From: Bacteroidota bacterium
GTDB lineage: Bacteria > Bacteroidota > Bacteroidia > 2-12-FULL-35-15
Direction: 5' to 3'
DNA: 45,625 nucleotides
Assembly: GCA_023251835.1 (NCBI GenBank)
Contig: JAHEXZ010000043.1
Location: forward strand, 1 to 45,625
The translations under genes were made by a program, and so were the position numbers. Numbering within the stretch: position 1 is the first letter of the stretch; each line of letters opens with the position of its first letter. Shown here one piece after another: positions 8,933 through 19,700 of this stretch. Below the pieces are notes generated by a model. That model was not told the DNA's origin and did not search any database. It saw only the letters and a program-made list of their open reading frames with translations.

Positions 8933-11900
8933 TTATCTTACCACAGTTATTGTACCTCTGTAATAATGCTTTTTCTTTTTAATATCTGTTGCTTTAATAA
9001 CATAAACATAGATATCTTGTTGAGTAATCCCGATTCCGTTGTTTACAGTACCATCCCATCCTTTATTAAAATCATCTGAATAAAATACAAAGTTTCCCCA
9101 CCGGTCGTAAATTTTCATTTCAAACTTTCCAACAAAAATTCCTATCGGGCGAAAAACTTCATTTTTGCCATCATTATTTGGAGAAAAACCACTGGGTATA
9201 TAAAATGCAAAATCACGGCTAACAGATGCAGTCTGGTAGACTGTATCGGAACAACCATATTGACTGGTTGCAATTAGGGTTATTGTGTAGGTGCCTGTAT
9301 CAGCATAAGTATGTTTTAGTGAATCTGAAACAAAAGCACTATCAAATGCTGTTGTTCCATCGCCAAAATTCCAGCTCCATAATATTGCTCCGGATGTAGA
9401 GTCTTTAATTGAAACAATAGGATTTATGATGGTTGTTGTTTCCGGTTCGATAGTAAAATCAGGTTCAGGCAAAGGATATACTGTAATATAATTGCTTTTA
9501 GACAAAATACTTACACAGCCGCTATCAGAAGTAGCCGTTAAAGTCGCGTCAAAATAATCGGTTAAGCCCGACAGATTGTTGTTATAGCAGTGAATGGGGT
9601 TTTGTATAGTATCTGTTGTGCTTCCATCTCCAAAATCCCACGAATAAGAAGTTATACTTCCAGATGCAATAGAGGATGAATCTTGAAAAAAGGTACACAA
9701 TGGTTCACAACCTAATGTATCTATAGATGAAAATCTGACTATAGGGTTTGGGCTTACAGTGGATGTTTTTGTAAGAGAATCAGGACAACCAAAGTTTGAA
9801 ACAACAACTAATTTTACAATGTAGGTGCCGGTATCGCTATATTGATGTGCTGTATTCTGGTTATTGTAAACAGGGCTTCCGTCTCCAAAATTCCATACCC
9901 TGGATTGTATCACATCATTGGATGGATTGGAGGAGATAATGGAAAGGTCGGCAAATGGTGTAAGGCTTCCTAAACAAACATTAGAAGCAGAAAATTGTAC
10001 TGTGGGCTTTGGGTGTGTTAATGCATTTTGGGTAACAGTATCCGTACAATTATTATTTGTTGTTACAATTAAAGTAACAGGAAATGCACCATCGCTGACA
10101 AACGTATGGTTGGGATTCTGAAGTGCGCTTAAAGGACTTCCGTCATCAAAATTCCATGCCCAGCCAATAATAGTATTGCCCCCCGAAACAGTTGATGAAT
10201 CAATAAATCCCATAACCTGGTTTTCGCATGCCTCAATAAAACCGAAATTAGCTATAGGTGTTGGAAATATGGTTATTGTATCTTTTATGGTGTTCGGACA
10301 ACCTAGGTTAGAGGAATAGGTAACCAAAGTAACAATATAGTTGCCGGGAGCTATATACTGGTGGTTGGGACTCCAGGTGTTTGTGTTTAAAGAAGTTCCG
10401 TCTCCAAAATTCCACAACCAGTTTGATATACTACCCATTGTTGGTGGGGAGGAAGAGTTGGTGAATAACGCAGAGTCGGACAGACAGGTATTGTTGAACA
10501 TAAATGCACTGCTTGGTGCGTCAAAGGCACTTACTGGTACTGTTGCCGCACTCGAACAGCCATCGGTGCTGGTGGTGACTAAAGTAACAATATAGTTGCC
10601 TGGCGTATAATAATGTGAAGGATTTTGCAGGTTGCTTGTCGGGCCAAAATCCCCGAATGACCATATATAGTTGGCAATAGCGGTAGAATTGTCTATAGTA
10701 GATGTATTTGTAAAATACATAGTATCGCTATAACATACATTACTATGTGTGAAACCAGCAACAGGGTTATAATATACGATGGCAGATTTTACTACTGTAT
10801 CTGTACAACCAAAGTTATTAGTTACAATTAAAGTAACAGTTTTGTTTCCGGCACTGGTGTATATATAAGAAGGACTGGAGCTGGTATTTAAAGGGCCTCC
10901 ATTGCCAAAATCCCATGACCATGCATTAATGCTGCCAGAAGATGTAGTGGAAGCATCTGTAAATTGTGTCTGGCTTCCATTACAAACACTGGTACTGGTA
11001 AACTCTGAAACAGGTTGGGGAAAAATAATGATTGTTTTAGTAATGGAATCGGCACAACCGAAGTTGGAAACAACAAGCAATTCGGCCAGATATGAGCCCG
11101 AAACAGCATATAAATAAGAACTATTTTGATTCAGATTAAACAAGCTGCCATCTCCGAAATCCCATTTCCAGGACACAATTGTGTCTGTATTCTGGATGGA
11201 TGAAGAATCATTGAAAATAACGCTGTTATTGTCGCAAACATTTGCAGCACTGTAGTTTGCTGAAGGAAGCGGATGAACTACTGTTGTTTTTGTTATACTA
11301 TCTGTACAGCCATTATCAGTAGTTATGGTTAGTTTCACCATGTATGTACCTGCTGATGAATAGGTGTGTGATGGATTTGTTGAAGTATTTGCAGGGTTCC
11401 CATCTCCAAAATTCCATAACCAACTTGTAATGTTGCCGGATATTGTGGTAGATGTATCGTTAAAAGTTATTGTTTGTCCAGGGCAATTGCCGGTTGTTGT
11501 GAAAGCCGCAACAGGATTAGGCTCTATAATGATAGTGTGAATGATAGAATCTTTGCATCCTCCACTGTCCTCCATCAGCAGTTCGGTCTGATAGGTTCCC
11601 GGACCAGGAAAAATGAAGTTAGGATTTTGAGTTGTATTGTCAATGGTGCCGTCATTATTAAAATCCCATTTCCAGCTGGTGATTGTGCCTGTGGGTGTTG
11701 ACGCGTCTGTAAATACAGCAGAAGCATTATCACAAACATCGGCAGCAGCGAAAGCTGCTGTAGGCCCACTGAGGTTAATTGCTAAACTTGTATCCGGTAC
11801 ACAACCATTCGCATCAGTAGAAGTAAGTGTTACAACATAGGTGCTGGATCCCAAAGGAAATATATGTGTTGGGTTTTGAGTTGTTTCGGGAGGAGAACCG

Positions 11901-12736
11901 TCCCCAAAATCCCATTGCCAGGCAGTAATTGAACTTCCGGATGCCGGAGTTGAGATGTCCGAAAATGTTATTGGTTGTCCCGGACAGGCAGCTCCGCTGC
12001 CACCTGTAATGCCCGGAGCTGTGAAATTAGGAACAGGAGAAGGTTTAACAGTAATAGTAAAGGTAGAATTTCCACAGCTATTGGAAAGTGTTATGTTTGC
12101 AACCTGAGTAGTGGGACTAACAGTGGGAAGAAAAGCAGGAATATCTCCGCTTCCACTTGCCGCCAAACCAATAGATGTGTTGTCGTTCGTCCATGTACTT
12201 CCTTGTGGAAAGGTGAAAGTTCCCACCATTTCACCGGTTCCGCTGCATGTTGCTACATTTGAGAAGGTTGGTGGTGGCTCGATAATTATAACACCTGTTG
12301 ATGCAGGATACATGCCGCATCCATCTTCCGTAAAAGCAGAGTTCCCTGATATAATTGTTATTGTGATAGGTACACCCACAGGCATACCAACAAAATCATA
12401 AGCTACCCAGTCGTTATAAGTGTTAGCATAACTCGGGCAAGAACCAAATATAGTTAGAGTGGAAGAGCATCCCGGAAGGCTACCAAATGGAACACCCAAA
12501 ACACCGCTGTTGGGAGAACCTGTATAAGTTGTTGTTACACCATTGACAGTAACATCCAGTGTCATTGTAGTAGAATTGATGTCTTCATTCGAATGCCAGT
12601 GTTCAACCCATATTCGTAAATCCCCATTACAGTTGGCACAATAGGATACCTGAACAGAATGCCCAAGAACAGTATATCTCAGGCATAATGCAAAGAAAAA
12701 AAGGCTTAATCTGATATTAAAATACCGCCAGGTCAT
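8933..12736 (-). CDS. Giant PKD-repeat surface protein, T9SS type B (array gene 4)
   Basis: A predicted secreted adhesin-like protein of 1267 residues and the last of four consecutive paralogues. After an export signal (MTWRYFNIRLSLFFFA...) comes a head of about 160 residues that I do not recognise, opening SVQVSYCANCNGDLRIWVEHWHS and containing several cysteines. After a linker domain there are eleven PKD-type domains, each marked by a W-x-W-x-FGDG-like turn and a later QNPxH element. The last roughly 88 residues (FYIPSGFSPNNDG, KIYDRWGN, then RGTITVVR) are the gliding-motility-associated T9SS type B C-terminal domain. ATG 12736 is preferred because the frame extends upstream only to a TTG at 12793. 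The final PKD block aligns in order with that of its upstream neighbour, which indicates duplication. Family biology suggests surface attachment or binding of polymers; the ligand is unknown. Confidence 0.88.
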   Translation of the reverse strand: MTWRYFNIRLSLFFFALCLRYTVLGHSVQVSYCANCNGDLRIWVEHWHSNEDINSTTMTLDVTVNGVTTTYTGSPNSGVLGVPFGSLPGCSSTLTIFGSCPSYANTYNDWVAYDFVGMPVGVPITITIISGNSAFTEDGCGMYPASTGVIIIEPPPTFSNVATCSGTGEMVGTFTFPQGSTWTNDNTSIGLAASGSGDIPAFLPTVSPTTQVANITLSNSCGNSTFTITVKPSPVPNFTAPGITGGSGAACPGQPITFSDISTPASGSSITAWQWDFGDGSPPETTQNPTHIFPLGSSTYVVTLTSTDANGCVPDTSLAINLSGPTAAFAAADVCDNASAVFTDASTPTGTITSWKWDFNNDGTIDNTTQNPNFIFPGPGTYQTELLMEDSGGCKDSIIHTIIIEPNPVAAFTTTGNCPGQTITFNDTSTTISGNITSWLWNFGDGNPANTSTNPSHTYSSAGTYMVKLTITTDNGCTDSITKTTVVHPLPSANYSAANVCDNNSVIFNDSSSIQNTDTIVSWKWDFGDGSLFNLNQNSSYLYAVSGSYLAELLVVSNFGCADSITKTIIIFPQPVSEFTSTSVCNGSQTQFTDASTTSSGSINAWSWDFGNGGPLNTSSSPSYIYTSAGNKTVTLIVTNNFGCTDTVVKSAIVYYNPVAGFTHSNVCYSDTMYFTNTSTIDNSTAIANYIWSFGDFGPTSNLQNPSHYYTPGNYIVTLVTTSTDGCSSAATVPVSAFDAPSSAFMFNNTCLSDSALFTNSSSPPTMGSISNWLWNFGDGTSLNTNTWSPNHQYIAPGNYIVTLVTYSSNLGCPNTIKDTITIFPTPIANFGFIEACENQVMGFIDSSTVSGGNTIIGWAWNFDDGSPLSALQNPNHTFVSDGAFPVTLIVTTNNNCTDTVTQNALTHPKPTVQFSASNVCLGSLTPFADLSIISSNPSNDVIQSRVWNFGDGSPVYNNQNTAHQYSDTGTYIVKLVVVSNFGCPDSLTKTSTVSPNPIVRFSSIDTLGCEPLCTFFQDSSSIASGSITSYSWDFGDGSTTDTIQNPIHCYNNNLSGLTDYFDATLTATSDSGCVSILSKSNYITVYPLPEPDFTIEPETTTIINPIVSIKDSTSGAILWSWNFGDGTTAFDSAFVSDSLKHTYADTGTYTITLIATSQYGCSDTVYQTASVSRDFAFYIPSGFSPNNDGKNEVFRPIGIFVGKFEMKIYDRWGNFVFYSDDFNKGWDGTVNNGIGITQQDIYVYVIKATDIKKKKHYYRGTITVVR

Positions 12737-12821
12737 GAACCATAATGTGTTTTTCGAACCCTTAAATTTAATTCGTTTTGCTGGTTTTATCAATATTTTA
12801 GGGTATAGTTTATATAGTAGT

Positions 12822-12858
12822 TCTCAAAAAATTAGGGTTTAAGACCCTTTTGAGACAA
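12822..12858 (-). terminator. Nested hairpin, possible terminator
   Basis: In the 209-bp gap between two PKD genes, AGGGT and ACCCT form a short stem, while TCTCAAA and TTTGAGA form an outer stem. Read on the minus strand the inner stem is followed by AATTTTTT. It could end part of the transcription of the upstream gene at 12946-16665, or act as a processing site. Confidence 0.4.
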
Positions 12859-12885
12859 CTTCTTTGCATCCAATGCAGGTGGTAT

Positions 12886-12939
12886 TATACTTCGGCTGAA
12901 TGAGTTTGAAAAAACCGGCAAACTCATTCGCTCAGTATA
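12886..12939 (+). repeat. Family 1 palindromic repeat, copy B (54 bp)
   Basis: The simplest copy. TATACTTCGGCTGAATGAG and CTCATTCGCTCAGTATA arms pair, with GAATGAGTTTG/CAAACTCATTC perfectly matched and a loop of about 9 nt. It begins 6 bp beyond the stop codon of the minus-strand gene ending at 12946. Confidence 0.85.
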
Positions 12940-12945
12940 AATGTA

Positions 12946-15900
12946 TTATCTGACAACCGTGATTGTTCCTCTGTAATAATGTTTTCTTTTTTTAATATCT
13001 GTAGCCTTTATAACGTAAACGTAGGTCTCTTGCTGACTAATAGCTGTTCTATTGTTTACTTTGCCATCCCAGCCTTTATTAAAATCATTGGAATAAAAAA
13101 TGAGGTTTCCCCACCGGTCATAAATCCTCATTTCAAATTTCCCAACAAAAATTCCTATAGGGCTGAAAATATCGTTATTGCCATCATTGTTTGGCGAAAA
13201 TCCATTTGGAATATAAAATAAAAAATCCTGTTCAACAACAGGGTTTTTGTATGTTGTGTCTGAACATCCATATAGTGAAGTAGCAATAAGTGTAATGGTA
13301 TAACTTCCTGTATCAGCATACGTATGTTCCAATGAATCAGAAACAAAAGAAGTATCGGATGAGGTTGACCCATCTCCAAAATCCCAGTTCCACACAACAG
13401 CTCCGGACGAGGCATCTGTAATTGAAATAACGGGATTTACAATAGTTGTGGTTTCCGGCTGAAGAGTGAAATTGGCTACGGGGGATGGGTACACAGTAAC
13501 ATAACTATTCTTAGACAGGCTATTTACGCAGCCGCTATCGGAAGTAACCGTTAACGTTACATTATGGTAAGCGATTGAACTACCCGGATTATTATAGCAA
13601 TGAGCAGAATTTTGTGTACTATCTGTTGGACTGCCATCTCCCCAATCCCACTGGAAAGAGTTTACAGCACCAGCACTAATATATGACGAATCCTGAAAAT
13701 TAATACATAAAGGGCCACAGCCCAAAGTGCTGGAAGAAGTAAAATCAGCTGCCGGATTAGGGCTTACTGTAGCTGTTTTAGTTGTTGAATCAGCGCAACC
13801 AAAATTTGAAACAACAATAAAATTAATGGAATAGGTTCCTGTATCGCTGTATTGGTGTGCTGTATTCTGGTTATTATAAACAGGGCTACCATCACCAAAA
13901 TTCCATGTTCTGGATTGTATTACATCGTTAGGAGGGTTGGAGGGGATTGATGAAAGGTCGGAAAAGGGTGTTAGACTACCTAAACAGACATTGGTGGTTG
14001 AAAATTGCGCTGTAGGCTTAGGGTGTACAATTACATTTTTTATAATGGTATCAAAACAGTTATTATTTGTAGTTACAATAAGCATAACAGGAAACGAACC
14101 TGAAACAATAAACTGGTGGTTTGGATTCTGACCCATATCTATTGGGCTTCCATCCTCATAATTCCATGACCAGCTTGTAAGACCGTTTCCGGATAAAATC
14201 GATGAATCTGTAAAATTCATTACCTGGTTTACACATACTTCTGTATATCCGAAGTTAGGAATAGCCGAAGGAAGCATAGTAATTGTATCTTTTAGTGTAT
14301 CGGCACAGCTCAGGTTGGATGAATACGTAATTAGAGTAACGATGTAATCTCCGGATGCCGTATATTGGTGACTTGGACTCCAAGCAGTTGTATTAACAGG
14401 TGTTCCATCGCCAAAATCCCATGACCAGTTTGCTATAGTTCCATCACTTGGAGGGGTGGAATTATTGGTGAACTGTGCAGGCGTTGATAAACAGTTGCTG
14501 CTGGATGTAAACGCGCTCGTTGGAGCATCAAAAGCATTTACAGGAACAATAGCAGCACCAGAACATCCATCGATGGTTGTTGCCACCAGCGTAACAGTGT
14601 AGTTGCCTGTGGTTGTATAGTAATGTGAAGGGTTTACTAAACTGCTTGTGGGGCTTGCATCACCAAACGACCATAAGTAATTGGCAATAGAGGTGGAGCC
14701 ATTGACAGAAGAAGTATTGGTAAAATACATTGTGTCGCCTAAGCAAATATTATTAAATGTAAAACCTGTCACAGGGTTATAATATAGTGAAACAGTTTTT
14801 GTAGCTGTATCTGAGCAACCCAAGCTGTTGTTTACCTGAAAAGTAACAGTATAGACTCCTACATTGGTGAACAAGTGAGAAGGATTGGGATTGGTATCTA
14901 TGGGACTTCCATCTCCGAAGTTCCATGAATAGGTGCTGATAGTTCCGCTGCTTGTGCTTGAGCTGTCTGAGAAGACGATTGCACTTCCCTGACATCCTGA
15001 TTCACCGCCAAATAAAGCAACAGGTTTAGGGTTTACCGTTACCTGTGCAATGGCTGTTCCATTACATGTTCCTGAAACACCTGTTACTGTATATGATGTT
15101 GATGTTAATGGTGAAGCACTTGCCGTATTTGTTCCTGTGGGTGTTGCGCCTGCAGACCAGCTATAGGTGGCTCCACCAGTTGCTGTTAATAGTGCAATTT
15201 CGCCTGTACAGATAGTTGGAGAATTAACGGTAATTGTTAATGCTGTTGAAACAGTTACTATTGCAATAGCACTATCAGAACAGCTTCCGCTGGTTGCTGT
15301 AACAGTGTATGAGGTGTTAGACGAAGGAGATACAACGATGGAGTCAGTTGTTTCGCTAGTAGACCATGAATAGGTTGTTCCACCGCTTGCAGTGAGTGTA
15401 ACAGTTTGTCCGCTGCAAATGGTTGGTGAATTCACACTAATAAGAAGAGATTGAGTAGTATCAGTGATAACGGTTATTGTATCAGTATTGGTGCAACCAT
15501 TTGCCGCATCAGTAGCCGTTACTGTATATGTGCCTGTGGCTGTTACTGTAGATGGATTGGGAGAATTTATTAAAGCCCCTCCATTCCAAACCATTGTATT
15601 GCCGGTACTGCTGCCGGTAAGTGTTACGGAGGTTACAGAACACGTTAAATTGCCACTGCTGCCTGCTGTAACTGTTGGTGGAGTGGTATTGGAAACAACT
15701 GTTACAGAGTCGCTGTTAACGCAACCATTTGCATCTGTTGCGGTTACTGTGTATGTTCCTGTTGTATTAATAGTAGCCGGATTGCTGGCATTAAACAACG
15801 AGCCTCCGTTCCAAACCATTGTACCACTGCTGGTAGCAGATAAGGCAACAGTGCTGTTAACGCAGGTAAAGCTATCGGTTGGCGCAATTGTGACTGTTGG

Positions 15901-16665
15901 TGGAGGTGCGGCTGTTGCATGTGTAACTGTGGTTATATTGTTCCAAAGTAGTGAAACATCAGAGGCTGTTGACACATTAGGACTAACTGAAATGTACTTA
16001 ACACACCCAGGTTGTGTTTCACATTGTACAACATTATCGTCTCTGAAAAAATTAATTGGAGTGGCGCTTGTTGATGGGCAGTATAAATTTCCGGTATCGT
16101 TATAGGTGCCAAAAAGTGTACCATCTACATAAACAGAAATTATACCGGTGCCACCATCTCTCACAAATGTTATCAAATAATAAATATTCGTATTAAAATA
16201 GGGACATGTTCCAACATTTCCGTTAGGATATAGGTTAAGACAGTTTCCTGAAAAATAAATTCCGGCATCAGCTGTACCATTAGAAAAATCAATGATACGG
16301 GCAAACCCACCTAAAGAACTAAACCGGAAAAACACATTTATGGTATAGCTTGTTGTGATTAAGCCGGGATTGGGATATTGTAGTCCACCCCCGTCATTAA
16401 AGCAATACGAGTTAGAAGTAAGACAAGCCCCTGATGTTGTGCCTGAAGTTTGAGTGCTATATGAACCCGTTGTTGCTCCACATGCTAATAATTCGGTTAA
16501 TGCCGGACCGCTGCCAAATTCGTTAAAATTATTGTTGAATATATATTCGTGGGTTTGCGAAGATAAAGTAAATGAGAATATTGCAAGTATGGGGATTATT
16601 AAGCAGCACCCCAACCGTTTGGTTTTGCCAATAATATTAGATGAAAAAAGAATAGGCTGTTTCAT
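12946..16665 (-). CDS. Giant PKD-repeat protein with LamG-like head, T9SS type B (array gene 3)
   Basis: A secreted surface protein of 1239 residues. A signal peptide spans about residues 1-36. Residues about 40-250 form a LamG/concanavalin-like head (EYIFNNNFNE, FFRFSSLGGFARIIDF, ISVYVDGTLFG), a fold that commonly binds glycans. Next come about four Ig-like modules of TCVNSTVALSA...GTYTVTATDANGC type, the first two nearly duplicates of each other. Seven PKD domains follow, and then a C-terminal type B domain (FYIPNGFSPNNDG, RIYDRWGN, TITVVR) almost the same as that of array gene 4. One PKD segment, FGDGSPVYNNQNTAHQYSD, is identical in genes 3 and 4. The Thr/Val-rich repeats create long antisense frames that are not genes. 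It lies 73 bp downstream of array gene 2 and is probably co-transcribed with it. Confidence 0.9.
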   Translation of the reverse strand: MKQPILFSSNIIGKTKRLGCCLIIPILAIFSFTLSSQTHEYIFNNNFNEFGSGPALTELLACGATTGSYSTQTSGTTSGACLTSNSYCFNDGGGLQYPNPGLITTSYTINVFFRFSSLGGFARIIDFSNGTADAGIYFSGNCLNLYPNGNVGTCPYFNTNIYYLITFVRDGGTGIISVYVDGTLFGTYNDTGNLYCPSTSATPINFFRDDNVVQCETQPGCVKYISVSPNVSTASDVSLLWNNITTVTHATAAPPPTVTIAPTDSFTCVNSTVALSATSSGTMVWNGGSLFNASNPATINTTGTYTVTATDANGCVNSDSVTVVSNTTPPTVTAGSSGNLTCSVTSVTLTGSSTGNTMVWNGGALINSPNPSTVTATGTYTVTATDAANGCTNTDTITVITDTTQSLLISVNSPTICSGQTVTLTASGGTTYSWSTSETTDSIVVSPSSNTSYTVTATSGSCSDSAIAIVTVSTALTITVNSPTICTGEIALLTATGGATYSWSAGATPTGTNTASASPLTSTSYTVTGVSGTCNGTAIAQVTVNPKPVALFGGESGCQGSAIVFSDSSSTSSGTISTYSWNFGDGSPIDTNPNPSHLFTNVGVYTVTFQVNNSLGCSDTATKTVSLYYNPVTGFTFNNICLGDTMYFTNTSSVNGSTSIANYLWSFGDASPTSSLVNPSHYYTTTGNYTVTLVATTIDGCSGAAIVPVNAFDAPTSAFTSSSNCLSTPAQFTNNSTPPSDGTIANWSWDFGDGTPVNTTAWSPSHQYTASGDYIVTLITYSSNLSCADTLKDTITMLPSAIPNFGYTEVCVNQVMNFTDSSILSGNGLTSWSWNYEDGSPIDMGQNPNHQFIVSGSFPVMLIVTTNNNCFDTIIKNVIVHPKPTAQFSTTNVCLGSLTPFSDLSSIPSNPPNDVIQSRTWNFGDGSPVYNNQNTAHQYSDTGTYSINFIVVSNFGCADSTTKTATVSPNPAADFTSSSTLGCGPLCINFQDSSYISAGAVNSFQWDWGDGSPTDSTQNSAHCYNNPGSSIAYHNVTLTVTSDSGCVNSLSKNSYVTVYPSPVANFTLQPETTTIVNPVISITDASSGAVVWNWDFGDGSTSSDTSFVSDSLEHTYADTGSYTITLIATSLYGCSDTTYKNPVVEQDFLFYIPNGFSPNNDGNNDIFSPIGIFVGKFEMRIYDRWGNLIFYSNDFNKGWDGKVNNRTAISQQETYVYVIKATDIKKRKHYYRGTITVVR

Positions 16666-16738
16666 ATTAAATCTGTCCGCTAAATTATAATAAAAAAACA
16701 GGTGTTATTACAATTTATACCCTAATAGATGCATAAAA

Positions 16739-19700
16739 CTACCTTATAGTTGTAACAGGTCCCCGGTAAATGTGTTTTTTTGACTGAAAATCAATAATTT
16801 TTATGGAATATATATATACATCAGACTGTGCAGGTTGGTTTCCATTGTTTGCTTTACCATACCAGGGTTTATCTATACTGTTGGTTTTATATATTAAATT
16901 GCCCCATCTGTCAAATATATTCATTTCAAAATCAGTAATAAACATTCCCTTGGCAATAAATGTGTCATTTATGCCATCATCGTTCGGGGTAAATGCATTA
17001 GGGATATATACCAGGAATTCTGGTTCCACTATAATAGTCTGATAAGCCGTATCTAAACAGTTGTATTGAGTAGAAGCAATAAGCGTAATTATATAACTTC
17101 CAGTGTCTGCATATATATGAGGTGCCGGATTATAAATAGAGTCGGTTTGTAAATCTCCGAAGTTCCAGTTCCACGCATTTGCTCCGATGGTTGAATTGAT
17201 AATGTTAATGAGCGGATATGTAGAGGTAGCAGTTTGAGGTGAAACGGTAAATTGTGCTATAGGCCCGGGAAAAACGGCAATGTAATTATTTTTTGTTAGT
17301 ATAGAAACACATCCGCTGTCGGAAGCAACTGTAAGGGTAGGGGAGAAGAAGCGGGGTATAAGAATAGTATCATTATAATAACAGTGTAAAACGTCCTGTG
17401 AGCTGCTGTTTTGGGTATTATCTCCAAAATCCCATAGCCAGTTTGCAACAGCTCCTCCGGGAACAAAAGATGCATTTTGTAATGAAAGACATAATGGTTC
17501 ACAACCAGCAGTATCGGTGGCAGTGAATGATCCGATTGGGTTAGGGTTAATCACAATAGTTTTAGAAATAGAATCCATGCAGCCAAAAACAGTTGTTACC
17601 ATTAATTCAACATCATAGGAACCAGTAGCCGTATATGTATGAGAGGTGTTTTTATTTGTATCCAAAGGGCTTCCATCATTAAAGTTCCAGCTCCAGGACT
17701 CCAGGGTATCCGTTAAAGGCACTGTTGAAATGTCGGAGAATGGTGTTGATGTTCCTAAACAAACATTTAAAAAATTAAATATTACATCAGGAAGTGGATG
17801 CACTACAACATTATTGGAAACAGTATCTTTACAATCATGATTTGTATTTACAATCAAAGTGACCGGATAAAAGCCATAGGCGGAATATTGGTGATAGATA
17901 TTTTGAGAACTATCCGGCAAACTGTTATCACCATAGTTCCATAACCAACCTGAAATAATATCGCCATTTATGGTTGAAGAATCCGTAAAGTTCATTGATT
18001 GGCCTAAACAAATATCGCTGTGGTTAAACAGAGCTACGGGTTTATTATAAACTAAAACAGGTTTTATTATGGTGTCGGCACAGCCCCAGCTATTATTTAC
18101 AGTCAACGAAGCATTATAATTTCCTGCATTAATATAAAAATGTAATGGATTTTGAATAGTATCTGTTGATAAATCACCAAATATCCATTGCCAGGAGGCC
18201 AGGTTTCCTGATGCGGTTGAAGAACTGTCAGTAAATACTGTATTATAGCCATTACAAACAAAGGCAGCACTATAATTTGCAACAGGATTTGGGTAAACAA
18301 TAGCTGTTTTGGTGAGAGAATCAATACAGCCGAATTTTGAAGTTACTGACAATTCAACATTATAAGTGCTTTCATTGGCATAAAGATGAGTACTGTTTTG
18401 ATTATTGTTCTGTGGGCTTCCATCTCCAAAATCCCAAAGATAGGATTGAATTGTATCGGTTATCATTATTGTTGAAGAGTCATTAAATAAAGTAACCGTG
18501 CCGTCACAAACATTGGTTGTGCTGAACTGTACCAAAGGTAATGGATGAACAATTACATTTTTTATAATGGTATCAAAACAACCATTATTAGAGATAGGGA
18601 CTAAAGAAACAGAATACGTTCCAGGATTGGAGTAAATATGACCGGGGTTTTGCACAGAACTTACCGGAGAGCCATCTCCAAAATCCCATAACCTGCTAAC
18701 AATGGTTCCGGCAGAAATAACTGAAGCATCGGTAAAACCCATCGACTGATGTAAACATACAGGGATAGAATAAAAATCAGCAACAGGTAAACAATGAACA
18801 ATAACCGGCTTTGTAATAGAATCTTTACATCCATTATTACTTGTTACAACTAAATTGCTGTTATATGTCCCACAGCTTGGGTAGATATGACTTGGGTTTT
18901 GAATCACAGAGGTATCGGTATCTCCAAACTCCCAGCGCCAGTTTGAGATATTTCCCTGTGTAGAGTCGTTAAAAATGGTAGACTGGTTTTTACAAACAGC
19001 GCTTGCACTATAATTTGCTGCCGGTAAGCAATAAACGGTAGTTGATTTAGTAATGCTATCCCTACACCCATTATCTGAGATAACTATCAGTTTTACATTA
19101 AAAGTATCACATACAGAATACTTATGTGTAGTATTTTGCAATGAATCACTGTTGTTATCATCAAAATTCCAGTTCCATTTATTTATAATCCCCCCTTTTG
19201 GTGTTGTTGATATATCATTAAACAGCATTGTATCTCCTAAACAAACAGCCGCTGCACTGAAATCTGCTAAAGGTTTTCCGAGAACATGTAATTCGGTATA
19301 AGAAGAATCTTTTGAATCACAACTTGTTGCTCCCGGTTTAACAGTTACTAAAGAAACTGTATAAGTTCCTGTATCAGCGTAAGTGTGTGTATCGTTTTGA
19401 AGAGAGGATGTTGTGCCATCTCCAAAATACCATTTCCATGAAACGGGAGTATATAGTGCGCTTCCTGTAAAAGTTACCGAATCGCCATGACATACATAAA
19501 TCTCGCTAAGTGTCATTTTTTGTTGAAGATTTTTAACATTTGCACCAGCCAGATATCCGTATGCTTCCGGGCTTCCAAAGCCATAAGCAATGGCATTGAA
19601 TCCACTATCGGCAACAAGTGTATGAACTCCCACTGTAACGGTGTTTTGGGAAAAGGAATAAGCGGGGTTAGATGGAACAGGATTAAACGTAACAGTAGCT

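Noticed and set aside
15464-16105. A 213-codon plus-strand frame, Val/Thr-rich, opposite the LamG/Ig-like region of array gene 3
   Set aside because: It mirrors the Thr/Gly/Ser-rich repeats on the other strand, has no export signal or known domain, and the minus-strand protein is clearly real.
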